Assembly (NCBI GenBank): GCA_035626395.1
Contig: DASPNR010000007.1
Span: 519,150-583,149 of the forward strand
Direction of reading: 5' to 3'
Source: Candidatus Limnocylindrales bacterium
GTDB taxonomy: Bacteria > Desulfobacterota > Binatia > UBA1149 > CAITLU01
Length of the DNA stretch: 64,000 bases
Positions within the stretch are counted from its first letter, which is position 1, and the number at the start of each line of letters is the position of its first letter. Of the stretch, positions 35,805-43,945 are shown piece after piece. A program made the position numbers and the translations under genes. The notes beneath the pieces were generated by a model. The model made no database searches and had not been told where the DNA came from. It was given only the letters and a program-made list of their open reading frames with translations.

Positions 35805-36926
35805 ATGCAGACCGAGCTTTGCAGGAAACTGGGCATCGAGTTCCCGATCTTCGCATTCACGCACTGCCGCGACGTGGTCGCTGCGGTGAGCAACGCAGGC
35901 GGTTTCGGTGTGCTCGGCGCCGTCGGGTTCTCGCCCGAGCAGCTCGAGGTCGAGCTGAAATGGATCGACGAGCACGTTGGCGACAGGCCTTACGGCGTCG
36001 ACATCGTCATCCCGCAGAAGTACGAAGGCATGGGCGAGATCGATCCGGACGCGCTCGAGACGATGCTGCGTGCGCAGATCCCGAGCGAGCACCGCGAGTT
36101 CGCCAGAAAGCTGCTCGCCGACCACGGCGTGCCCGAGCTGCCGCCCGAAGAGAAGACGCGCGAGCTGCTCGGCTGGACCGAGGCGACGGCAGGGCCGCAG
36201 GTGGAGACGGCGCTGCGGCACGAGAAGGTGCGCGTGATCGCCAACGCGCTGGGCACGCCGCCGCGCGAGATCATCGAGCACATCCAGTCCACCGGCCGCA
36301 TGGTCGCCGCGCTGTGCGGCAGCCCCAAGCAGGCGCTCGCGCACAAGGAGGCCGGCCTGGACTTCATCATCGCCCAGGGCACCGAAGGCGGCGGACACAC
36401 CGGCGAGATCGGCAGCGTCGTGCTGTGGCCGCAGGTGATCGATGCGGTGGCCCCTCTTCCCGTGCTCGCGGCCGGCGGCATCGGCACCGGCCGCCAGATC
36501 GCCGCGGCGCTGGCCATGGGAGCGCAAGGCGTGTGGACGGGGTCGATCTGGCTGACGGTGACGGAGGCCGATTCGCCGCCCGAGCAGAAGGAGTCGTACC
36601 TGAAGGCCACCAGCCGCGACACGATCCGCTCGCGCGCGTGGACCGGCAAGCCCTGCCGCATGCTCAAGAACGAGTGGACGGAGGCCTGGGAGGCCCCCGG
36701 CAATCCCAAGCCGCTCGGCATGCCGCTGCAGTTCATGGTCACGGCCGATGCGGTCTCGCGCACGCATCGCTATGCGAGCAAGGCGCAGAAGGTCGCGTTC
36801 AATCCGGTCGGCCAGATCGTTGGCACCATGAACGAGGTGCAGCCGGTGCGCCGCGTGATGCAGCGCCTGGTCGAGGAGTATCTGGACTCGGTCGAAAGGC
36901 TGCAGGGGCTGCTGCCGCAGGCATAG
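35805..36926 (+). CDS. Nitronate monooxygenase-like flavin (FMN) oxidoreductase
   Basis: This 373-residue TIM-barrel flavoprotein is of the NPD/nitronate monooxygenase family. It shows CRDVVAAVSNAGGFGVLGAVG at the N-terminus, DFIIAQGTEGGGHTGEIGS with the catalytic-region His, and PVLAAGGIGTGRQIAAALAMGAQGVWTGS forming the FMN phosphate site. Class II members oxidise nitronates to aldehydes; others are enoyl reductases or act in aromatic catabolism. It follows the TetR gene by 18 bases with a clear GAAAGGAGC ribosome-binding site. Confidence 0.88.
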   Translation: MQTELCRKLGIEFPIFAFTHCRDVVAAVSNAGGFGVLGAVGFSPEQLEVELKWIDEHVGDRPYGVDIVIPQKYEGMGEIDPDALETMLRAQIPSEHREFARKLLADHGVPELPPEEKTRELLGWTEATAGPQVETALRHEKVRVIANALGTPPREIIEHIQSTGRMVAALCGSPKQALAHKEAGLDFIIAQGTEGGGHTGEIGSVVLWPQVIDAVAPLPVLAAGGIGTGRQIAAALAMGAQGVWTGSIWLTVTEADSPPEQKESYLKATSRDTIRSRAWTGKPCRMLKNEWTEAWEAPGNPKPLGMPLQFMVTADAVSRTHRYASKAQKVAFNPVGQIVGTMNEVQPVRRVMQRLVEEYLDSVERLQGLLPQA

Positions 36927-36976
36927 CGGGCCGAGACTCAAGCCCTGCGCGTCTGTGGCGCGCCCCTCGGACCGTT

Positions 36977-38143
36977 TCAGCGAACCTCGTTGCGAATCGT
37001 GCCGGCGCGCTCGACGTGGATGACCACGCGGTCGCCGCGCCTGAGATAGATGCCGGCGCTGCGCGCCTCGCCGATGTAGCGCTCGATGGCGTGCGATGGC
37101 ACGCCGCGGCCCCAGCCGCCCAGGATCCAGTCGAGCACGCCGCCGAGCTTCTGCGCCATGGTGACGCCCTCGAACACCGTTCCGCTCGGCGTGCCCGCCA
37201 TGATCAGCGTGCGCTCGGGAATGACGCCCTCGGCCATGCCCGGCAACGCCACGCGCGTGCCGCGGTGCTCCCACGTCGTCTGCTGACGAGCCCACGTCTG
37301 GGCGAGGATCTCGTCGAAGTCCCAAACCATGAGGCTCGCCGGCGACTGCTGGCGCACGGCCTCGTTGACGTAGAGCCGAAGCTCGAGCCCGGTGGCGAAG
37401 CTGCGAAAATCGCGCGGGATCACGAACAGGTCGCCGACGGGCAGATAGCCGTCGAAGCTCTTGCCGGTGGCGAAGCCGTCGCCCGACTCGGGCTTCCACG
37501 GATCGACGTGCCGGAGCAGCGTGGCACGGTCGGTGTAGTCGTTGCACAGCATCACGCCCATGTGCGGCGGCGTCGCGCCCTTCGCGAGCGGCTCAAGCGT
37601 GACCCACGCAACCTCGACCTCGTAGTCGAGCAGCGCATCTCCGGCATCGACCGGCGCGCGCGGCGGCGTGGGAGCGACGAGCTTGGGAAACAGGAACGGA
37701 CCGTTTTCGACGCCGGCGTCGGAGGCGTGCTCGGGATAGTTGGTGCCCGCGGCGATGTGCGCATCGCGCAAGTCGAGCGGCTGGACGAGGTCGGCCGCCG
37801 CAACGGTCACACGCGCCGCCGGCGCAGCGCCGTCGATGGCATGCTGCAGGCGCTCGTAGCCGTACTCGCGAAACAGCGCCACCGGATCATTTGCGTCGCG
37901 CTGCAGCGCGGCCGACAGATCGACGGCGTCCACTTGTCCTGCCTCGTACCGCTGCACCGCCAGCACGCGATGGTCGTCGCCGGTGCGGATGCGCGCGAAC
38001 GTCAACGCCTCGCGCGTGGGGGCGATGGTCACGGAGTCGAACAGCGCGGCATCGACGGCCGTGCCAGTCTCCGCTGGCGGCGGGGCCGCACAGGCGCTCA
38101 CGAAGGCTGCTGCCGAGATTGCCAGCCGCATGCCGGTTCTCAT
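36977..38143 (-). CDS. Fumarylacetoacetate hydrolase-family protein with lipoprotein signal
   Basis: This 388-residue protein is the last gene of the aromatic-type operon. The C-terminal two thirds match the FAH fold: AGTNYPEHASDAG, LLDYEVEVAWVTLEP (metal-binding Glu pair), GVMLCNDYTDRA, KSFDGYLPVGDLFV and LIMAGTPSGTVFEG. Family members hydrolyse or decarboxylate ring-cleavage products. Unusually, the N-terminus is MRTGMRLAISAAAFVSAC, a signal peptide with lipobox VSAC at C18, so the protein would be exported and lipid-anchored. The chosen ATG at 38143 forms an ATGA overlap with the monooxygenase stop, supporting this start; in-frame ATGs at 38155 and 38131 leave the lipobox intact. Confidence 0.85.
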   Translation of the reverse strand: MRTGMRLAISAAAFVSACAAPPPAETGTAVDAALFDSVTIAPTREALTFARIRTGDDHRVLAVQRYEAGQVDAVDLSAALQRDANDPVALFREYGYERLQHAIDGAAPAARVTVAAADLVQPLDLRDAHIAAGTNYPEHASDAGVENGPFLFPKLVAPTPPRAPVDAGDALLDYEVEVAWVTLEPLAKGATPPHMGVMLCNDYTDRATLLRHVDPWKPESGDGFATGKSFDGYLPVGDLFVIPRDFRSFATGLELRLYVNEAVRQQSPASLMVWDFDEILAQTWARQQTTWEHRGTRVALPGMAEGVIPERTLIMAGTPSGTVFEGVTMAQKLGGVLDWILGGWGRGVPSHAIERYIGEARSAGIYLRRGDRVVIHVERAGTIRNEVR

Positions 38144-39990
38144 GCTGCCGAGCATGGCGCATCGTCCGCAGCGCCACCATGCGCGGCGACTTCCGCTGCA
38201 GGCGACGTTCCGACGATCGCCGCCATTGCATGCGTGATGGCCGCGCGAGGGTCGGCCAGGCCGGTGTGGCAACGAAAAGCGATGTGCTGATCGGGACGCA
38301 CCAGCAGCACGCCGTCCTCCTCCATGCCCGCCGTGCCGCTCCACCAGCGTTCGGCATCGGAGAAATCGCGACCAACCTCCAGGCAGCGGATGGCCGGATC
38401 GAGGCAGCGTGCAGCGTCGATCCATCCCGACCCGGACGGCCCTGCGATCAGTGTCATGCCCTGCAATGCCACGAGGTCGAGCGTGGAGATCGCGCGCCCC
38501 TGCCGCTCGACCCAGCCGTGCGGCAGCCGTGAGCCGGGACGGGTGCTCGGCACGAAGTCGCGCACCGGATCGATCGCGGGCGCGCCATCGCCGTCGGATC
38601 GGCCGGCGGAAGCGCGGCCATCGCCGTCGATGCTCCCGCCGCGAGCAACGCCATCGCGGCCAAGGCGCGCGGTGGCGAAGGGATCGGCATCTGGCGCGTC
38701 GCCGGCAATGGCGCCGGCCGCGTAGCAGAACCCGAGCTGCAACCCGAGCATGTCGAAATGTTCGGCCTGGTTGGCGATCGCGGTCTCGACGGCGGCGCGA
38801 CCGGCAGCGTCGGCGAGCGTGCGCTGCATGGCCGCGGCGGCATCGGGCGGATTGCCGAGCGTCCCCAGGGCCTGCGGCACCTCGAGCAGTCGCATCGCAT
38901 TGGCCAGGCTCTGGTCGGCGTTGTGCCGGGCCACGCTGCGCCGCTCGACCTCGTAGGTCTGGAGCAGCGTCTCGGCGGCTTCGCCGTTGAGGACGGCCGC
39001 GATCTTCCACATCAGGTTGTGCGCGTCCTGCACGCCGGTGTTCAGGCCGAGACCGCCGGTGGGAGGAAAGCGATGGGCCGCATCGCCAACGAGAAAGGCA
39101 CGACCACTCCGATAGCTGTCGGCGACCTGCGCCGTCATCGTCCACGCCGAAATCGTCGCCACGCTGATGTCGGCGTCGCCGTCGCGCAGCGCGCGCCGCA
39201 CCAGCCTCTCGCACCGCGCGCGGTCGTAGCTCTCCAGCGTCTCGGCGTCCGGATCCCAGGCGTGCATGTAGACCCACTCGCTGTCGATGTCGTGCGCGAC
39301 CAGCGTTCCGCCCGCATCCGGATCGCAGATCCAGTACAGAACGCCGGGACAGCCGGCGACCAGTCTGCGAAGGTCGGCGCGGAAGTGGATCATGATGAAG
39401 CTCTGGATGCGGTCCGGGCCCTGCATGGCGATGCCGAGCCACTTTCGAACGCGGCTGCCGGCGCCGTCGCAGGCCAGCAGGTAACGGCTGCGCACGCGAT
39501 AGGATTCGCCGCTGTGCAGCGCCTTCACCGTCGATGTCACTTCGGCAGCGCTCTGCTGCGCCTCGCACCATTCGTGCGCGTAGCGTGGCGGCGGCAGGCC
39601 GGCGGCGGCGAGCGAGTGGGCGAGCACCGGCTCGAGCCGGTGCTGCGAGATGTTGCGCAGCGGCGTCGGCGTCACCGCAAGCACCTCGGCGCCCTGTCGC
39701 TCGAAGGGAAGGTGGCCGAGGACCTGACCGCCGAGCCGGTCCACCCAATACACGCGGCCGGCATCGGCAGGATCCTTGCTGACGGCCGCGATGGCATCCA
39801 TGTCGACCCCTGCCTGCCGGAAGATCTCGAGCGTGCGCGCGTTGACGACGTGCGCCGCCGGTGCGCGCTGAGGTCCGGGCCGCCGCTCGACGATGGCGGC
39901 GGTGATACCCATTCGACCAAGCAGCATCGCCGCAGTCAGGCCCACCGGGCCAGCTCCCACGATCAGCACGTCGACGTCCAGCTGCTTCAT
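38140..39990 (-). CDS. FAD-dependent aromatic hydroxylase (PheA/TfdB-type monooxygenase)
   Basis: This is a 616-residue flavoprotein hydroxylase. Motifs are the Rossmann GAGPVG at 12-17, YLLACDGAGSRVRKWLG (DG motif) and the FAD-ribityl motif FLVGDAAHRFPPTGGLGLNTGVQDAHNL. The C-terminal thioredoxin-like domain typical of phenol/3-HPP hydroxylases follows, here with an Asp/Gly-rich linker around residues 460-500. These enzymes use NAD(P)H and oxygen to hydroxylate an aromatic ring next to an existing hydroxyl, producing a catechol. In this operon it could feed the extradiol dioxygenase; the substrate is not known. Confidence 0.9.
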   Translation of the reverse strand: MKQLDVDVLIVGAGPVGLTAAMLLGRMGITAAIVERRPGPQRAPAAHVVNARTLEIFRQAGVDMDAIAAVSKDPADAGRVYWVDRLGGQVLGHLPFERQGAEVLAVTPTPLRNISQHRLEPVLAHSLAAAGLPPPRYAHEWCEAQQSAAEVTSTVKALHSGESYRVRSRYLLACDGAGSRVRKWLGIAMQGPDRIQSFIMIHFRADLRRLVAGCPGVLYWICDPDAGGTLVAHDIDSEWVYMHAWDPDAETLESYDRARCERLVRRALRDGDADISVATISAWTMTAQVADSYRSGRAFLVGDAAHRFPPTGGLGLNTGVQDAHNLMWKIAAVLNGEAAETLLQTYEVERRSVARHNADQSLANAMRLLEVPQALGTLGNPPDAAAAMQRTLADAAGRAAVETAIANQAEHFDMLGLQLGFCYAAGAIAGDAPDADPFATARLGRDGVARGGSIDGDGRASAGRSDGDGAPAIDPVRDFVPSTRPGSRLPHGWVERQGRAISTLDLVALQGMTLIAGPSGSGWIDAARCLDPAIRCLEVGRDFSDAERWWSGTAGMEEDGVLLVRPDQHIAFRCHTGLADPRAAITHAMAAIVGTSPAAEVAAHGGAADDAPCSAA

Positions 39991-40000
39991 GGTGCCTCCC

Positions 40001-40780
40001 TCAGGTCAGGCCGGGATAAGTGCCGCCGTCAAGCTGCAGGTTCTGGCCCGAGATGAAGCCGGCGCGCGCGCTGCACAGGAACGCGCAGGCATCGCCCACT
40101 TCCTCGGGCCGTCCCAGCCTCTGCGCGGCGATGCCGGCGCGCATCTCTTCGTAGGCCTGCTCGACGCTGTGCCCGCGCAAGGCAGCGGTCAGCTCGGCCA
40201 TGAAGCGCTGGCGGTCGGTGTCGATGCGCTCGGGCAGCAGGTTGTTGATGGTGACGTTGGCGTGCGCGACCTCGCGCGAGAGGCCCTTGCACAGCGACGT
40301 CAGGCCCGACCGCGCTCCCGAGGACAGACCCATGGCCGCCACCGGCGCCTTGACCATCGCCGAGGTGATGTTGACGATGCGTCCGAAGCGGCGCTCGACC
40401 ATGCCGTCGATGACGGCACGGATCATCAGCGCGGGCGCGAGCAGGTTGGCCTCGAGCGCGGCCAGCCAGTCGTCGCGGTCCCAGTTCTGGAAGCGCCCGG
40501 GCTGCGGTCCGCCGTTGTTGTTCACCAGGATGTCGGGCTGCGGGCACGCGGCTAGCAGCGCCTGGCGCGTTGCCTCCTCGGCGATGTCGCCGGCCACCAT
40601 CGCCACCTCGGCGCCCGTCGCCGAGCGGATCTCGTCGGCAGCCAGCGCCAGCGTCTCGGCATTGCGCGCGTTGATTGTGACGGCCACGCCTTCGCGGGCC
40701 AGCGACATCGCGCACGCCTTGCCGATGCCTCTGCTGGCGGCGCAGACGATGGCCTTTCTTCCGGTGATTCCCAGGTCCAC
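40001..40780 (-). CDS. SDR-family oxidoreductase with atypical active site
   Basis: This 259-residue Rossmann protein is of the short-chain dehydrogenase family. The cofactor Gly motif is CAASRGIGKACA, the dinucleotide-binding loop is VNNNGGP, and the C-terminus LGRPEEVGDACAFLCSARAGFISGQNLQLDGG is typical. The usual YxxxK catalytic pair aligns with S-S-G-A-R (in MGLSSGARSGLTSL), so Tyr and Lys are replaced by Ser and Arg. A subfamily with GLSxGAR is, from memory, often found in aromatic clusters, but its reaction is unclear. It sits 10 bases from its neighbours on either side in the operon. Confidence 0.88.
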   Translation of the reverse strand: MDLGITGRKAIVCAASRGIGKACAMSLAREGVAVTINARNAETLALAADEIRSATGAEVAMVAGDIAEEATRQALLAACPQPDILVNNNGGPQPGRFQNWDRDDWLAALEANLLAPALMIRAVIDGMVERRFGRIVNITSAMVKAPVAAMGLSSGARSGLTSLCKGLSREVAHANVTINNLLPERIDTDRQRFMAELTAALRGHSVEQAYEEMRAGIAAQRLGRPEEVGDACAFLCSARAGFISGQNLQLDGGTYPGLT

Positions 40781-40790
40781 GTCGTGCTCC

Positions 40791-41726
40791 TCAGAAGTCG
40801 AGATCGGGCGGCGGCTGCGGGCCCCACTGGCTGAGCGCGTTGAGCAGATGATGCGAGGCGGGCGCGGCGGCGGCCGGGAGCAGATCGCTGTCGGTCCAGT
40901 GCTCGACGGTGAAGCCGAGCGGATCCTTCCAGTAGTCGAAGATCTGTCCGCCGAGCACGTGGCGCCCGATGCCCCAGTAGTGCCTGCCCTGTCCGGTCAT
41001 CTTCAGGTGCTCGTGTCCCACCATCAGGTCGTCGAAGTCGGCAATCTCCCATGCCGCGTGTCCGAGCCGGCTTTCACCGGTTTCCAGGATGAGCAGCGTG
41101 TGGTGGTCGACCGGGCGGTCGCCGCAGTCGCAGCGCAGGAAGCGCCCGATCGGCTGGTCCGGACCTTCCACGAAGATGTCGTCGGACGTCAGCAGCCCCA
41201 GGTGCTCGTGGTACCAGGCGGCCAGCCGCGGCAGGTCGGCGGTCTTGATCGCCGCGTGCCCGAAGCGTTTGACCTGCGAGGGGCCGGGGCTGACGCGCTG
41301 CAACTCGCCGATGCGCACGCGTTCGCTGCCCGTGTTCATCGGCGGATGCGCGCGCAGCGGCAGCGGCGGGGCCGCCTCGATGCCGAAGACCACATCGACT
41401 CGGCGGCCGTCCGGATCCTGCAGCCGTACCACGTCGCCGCCGCCCGGCTCCCCCAGCGCCTCCACCGGCCGACCGGTGGCAGCGGCCAACCGTTCGAGAT
41501 CGGCAGCCGAGGCCGCTTCGAAGGCCATGCCGACGAACGCGGCCGGTCCAAGGTGGGTGACGTGCACGTGGTGACGGCTGTCGGTGCCGCGCATGTACAG
41601 GGCCGTGTCGGTGCGCGCAGCGCGCTGCATCCCGAAGGCGAGCAGGAACGTCTCCATCACGTCGAGGTCGGGCGCGGAAAATCGGGGAAAGACGGCGTCG
41701 GTGCAGCGGATGATCGGGCCTGCCAT
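40791..41726 (-). CDS. Type I extradiol ring-cleavage dioxygenase (VOC fold)
   Basis: This 311-residue two-domain protein is like 2,3-dihydroxybiphenyl 1,2-dioxygenase (BphC). Metal ligands are seen at H157 (RFGHAAIKT), H223 (RLGHAAWE) and E275 (PLGFTVEHW), with spacing close to BphC (64 and 50 residues apart there; 66 and 52 here). A catalytic-type His pair DHH (208-209) and H256 lie in the expected places. The enzyme should open a catechol ring next to the hydroxyls using Fe(II) and oxygen. First gene of the operon, divergent from the AraC regulator. Confidence 0.9.
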   Translation of the reverse strand: MAGPIIRCTDAVFPRFSAPDLDVMETFLLAFGMQRAARTDTALYMRGTDSRHHVHVTHLGPAAFVGMAFEAASAADLERLAAATGRPVEALGEPGGGDVVRLQDPDGRRVDVVFGIEAAPPLPLRAHPPMNTGSERVRIGELQRVSPGPSQVKRFGHAAIKTADLPRLAAWYHEHLGLLTSDDIFVEGPDQPIGRFLRCDCGDRPVDHHTLLILETGESRLGHAAWEIADFDDLMVGHEHLKMTGQGRHYWGIGRHVLGGQIFDYWKDPLGFTVEHWTDSDLLPAAAAPASHHLLNALSQWGPQPPPDLDF

Positions 41727-41764
41727 GGGATCTCCTTGCCGGTCGAGGTGAGCCGATCCTAACG

Positions 41765-42850
41765 ATGCCGCCGCCGGCTTGCTTGGCGCGGCGAGCCAAT
41801 GTTCTTTGCCGAACGAGCCACGCCTTGACCTCGACCGAACGACGACAGCCCGCGACGCTGGCCAGTTGGAGCGCCACGCTGATTCGCGCCCTCGACGCGC
41901 ACGGCATCGCCGGCGCCGAGCTCGCGCGCCGGGCGGGGATCGATCCGGAGTCGCTGCGGGCGCCCGAAACGCGAGTCGCCCGAGCCTCGCTGACGCGGCT
42001 GTGGGAGCTGGCCGTGCAGGCCACCGGCGACCCCTGCTTCGGCCTGACCGCGGCGCGATACGTGCAGCCCACGACGTTTCACGCGCTCGGCTATGCGGTG
42101 CTGGCCAGCGCGACGCTGAAGGAAGCGCTCGAGCGCATCATCCGCTATCGGCGGCTGATCGGCGACATCGTCCGCCTCTCGCTGATCGAGGAGGGCGAGG
42201 AGGCGCGTTTCGTCATCGACGTCTCCTCGGGTCCGGGCGTGCCGTACGAAGCCGTCGATGCGTTCACGGCGGTGTGCGTGCGCCAGACGCAGCTCCTGCG
42301 CGGTGAAGGCGGCGCACCGCGCGCCGTGCTGCTGCAGCGTCCCGAGCCGGCGGAGCCGGACGTCTTCACGAGGGCGATGCGTGCACCGGTGCTCTTCGAG
42401 CAGCCCGTCAACGCGATCGTCTATGCGCGCGCGCATCTGGAAGCGCCGCTGCCGGCGGCCAATGCCGAGCTGGCGCGGCAGAACGACGAGGCGGTCGCGC
42501 GGTATCTGGCGCGTCTCGACGACGGCACGGTGATGCACAAGGTGCGTCAGGCACTGCTGGAGGCGCTGCCGCAGGGAGCGCCGAGCAAGCAGGCCATCGG
42601 CCGCAAGATCGGCATGAGCGCGCGCAACCTGCAGCGACGTCTCGACCAGGAAGGGACGTCTTTCAAGCAGTTGCTCGAGGATGCACGGCTGGAGCTGGCG
42701 CGCAGCTACATGGACGAAGGGAGATACTCGATCACCGAGATCGCGTTCCTTCTCGGCTTCTCCGACACGAGCTCGTTCTCGCGCGCCTTCAAGCGGTGGA
42801 CGGGAAGTTCGCCGCGGGCGGCGCGAACGAAGAACGTGACGGACAGGTGA
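41765..42850 (+). CDS. AraC-family regulator, probably of the divergent aromatic operon
   Basis: This is a 361-residue regulator. An N-terminal arabinose-binding-type domain of the OruR/ToxT class (LIRALDAHGIAGAELARRAGI, RYVQPTTFHALGYAVLASATLKEAL) is followed by two AraC helix-turn-helices (KQAIGRKIGMSARNLQRRLDQEGTSFKQLL and SITEIAFLLGFSDTSSFSRAFKRWTG). The ATG at 41765 would leave only 38 bases before the divergent dioxygenase gene. A TTG at 41825, giving LTSTERRQPATL, would leave about 100 bases for promoters and may be the true start. It likely activates the operon in response to its aromatic substrate; this is inference from position. Confidence 0.88.
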   Translation: MPPPACLARRANVLCRTSHALTSTERRQPATLASWSATLIRALDAHGIAGAELARRAGIDPESLRAPETRVARASLTRLWELAVQATGDPCFGLTAARYVQPTTFHALGYAVLASATLKEALERIIRYRRLIGDIVRLSLIEEGEEARFVIDVSSGPGVPYEAVDAFTAVCVRQTQLLRGEGGAPRAVLLQRPEPAEPDVFTRAMRAPVLFEQPVNAIVYARAHLEAPLPAANAELARQNDEAVARYLARLDDGTVMHKVRQALLEALPQGAPSKQAIGRKIGMSARNLQRRLDQEGTSFKQLLEDARLELARSYMDEGRYSITEIAFLLGFSDTSSFSRAFKRWTGSSPRAARTKNVTDR

Positions 42851-42916
42851 AGCGCGGCGTCATGAGGAGTCGCCGCCGGCGGAACAGTGCAGCGGTCGCG
42901 TCTGGTCGCCGCGCGC

Positions 42917-43828
42917 TCAGCGCGTGCGGGCGATGAAGTCGGCGACCACGCGCGCCAGCTCTTCGCCCTTGTCTTCCTGCAGGAAGTGGCCGGCCCCGAC
43001 GATGGTCGTGTGCGGCTGGCCGTTGCAGCCTGGGATGCGCGCCTGCAGCACCTTGTCGCCGCCGGCGGTGATGGCATCGCTGTCGCTGAAGGCCGTCAGG
43101 AACGGCTTGTTCCAGCGCTCGAGCACCTTCCACGCGGCGCGGTTGGCATCGGATGCCGGATCGGCCGGATGCGTGGGAACCAGCATCGGGAACGCACGCG
43201 CGCCCGCCTTGTAGGACTCCTCAGGGAATGGCGCGTCGTAGGCGGCGACGATCTCGGGAGCCAGGTTGTCCACGCAGCCGCCGCTGACGATGCGGCCGGT
43301 GGGGAAGTCAGCAACTTCCTGGGAGAACTTCTGCCAGCTCAAAAACGCCTCCGAGGGCTTGCCTTCGCCCGTGGGAAGAAAGGTGTTGGCGGCGACGATG
43401 CGATCGAATCGGTCCTCGTTCTCGGCCGCCAGGCGAAGGCCGATGAGGCCGCCCCAGTCCTGCCCGACCAGCGTGATGCCGCGTAGGTCGAGGCGATCGA
43501 ACAGCAGCTCTCGCATCCACTCGACGTGACGTCCGTAGGTGTAGTCGGTGCGCGAGGAAGGCTTGTCGGAGCGGCCGAAGCCGATCAGATCCGGCGCGAT
43601 GCAGCGATGCCCCGCCTGCACGAGGATCGGGATCATCTTGCGATACAGGTAGCACCAGGACGGCTCGCCGTGCATGAGCAGCACCGGCGCGGCATCGGCC
43701 GGCCCTTCGTCGAGATAATGCGCGCGCAGGCGGCCGCCTTCGGGATCGGCGACTTCCGCGTAATGCGGAGCGAACGAGAAGCCGGCGAGACGGGCGAAAC
43801 GGTCGTCGGGAGTGCGCAGGATCTTCAT
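42917..43828 (-). CDS. Haloalkane dehalogenase (HLD-I-like alpha/beta hydrolase)
   Basis: This is a 303-residue alpha/beta hydrolase. The nucleophile elbow is VGQDWGG with Asp124 and the halide-binding Trp125. The oxyanion region is HGEPSW, with E55 typical of HLD subfamily I (DhlA-like). The acid is likely D249 or D251 (FSDSDAI) and the base H281 (GAGHFLQED). These enzymes hydrolyse carbon-halogen bonds to alcohols and halide in the cytosol. The divergent aldehyde dehydrogenase across 117 bases could process the downstream aldehyde. It converges on the AraC gene. Confidence 0.88.
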   Translation of the reverse strand: MKILRTPDDRFARLAGFSFAPHYAEVADPEGGRLRAHYLDEGPADAAPVLLMHGEPSWCYLYRKMIPILVQAGHRCIAPDLIGFGRSDKPSSRTDYTYGRHVEWMRELLFDRLDLRGITLVGQDWGGLIGLRLAAENEDRFDRIVAANTFLPTGEGKPSEAFLSWQKFSQEVADFPTGRIVSGGCVDNLAPEIVAAYDAPFPEESYKAGARAFPMLVPTHPADPASDANRAAWKVLERWNKPFLTAFSDSDAITAGGDKVLQARIPGCNGQPHTTIVGAGHFLQEDKGEELARVVADFIARTR

Positions 43829-43945
43829 GGGGGAACGGTAGGTTCGAACAGGCGCCCGAGCAACCGGCAGTCCGGCGCCGTTGACGCCTCGAAGCGGCGG
43901 GCGTAGCGTCCGCTCGACACGACAATTCGTGATTGGAGGACGCTC

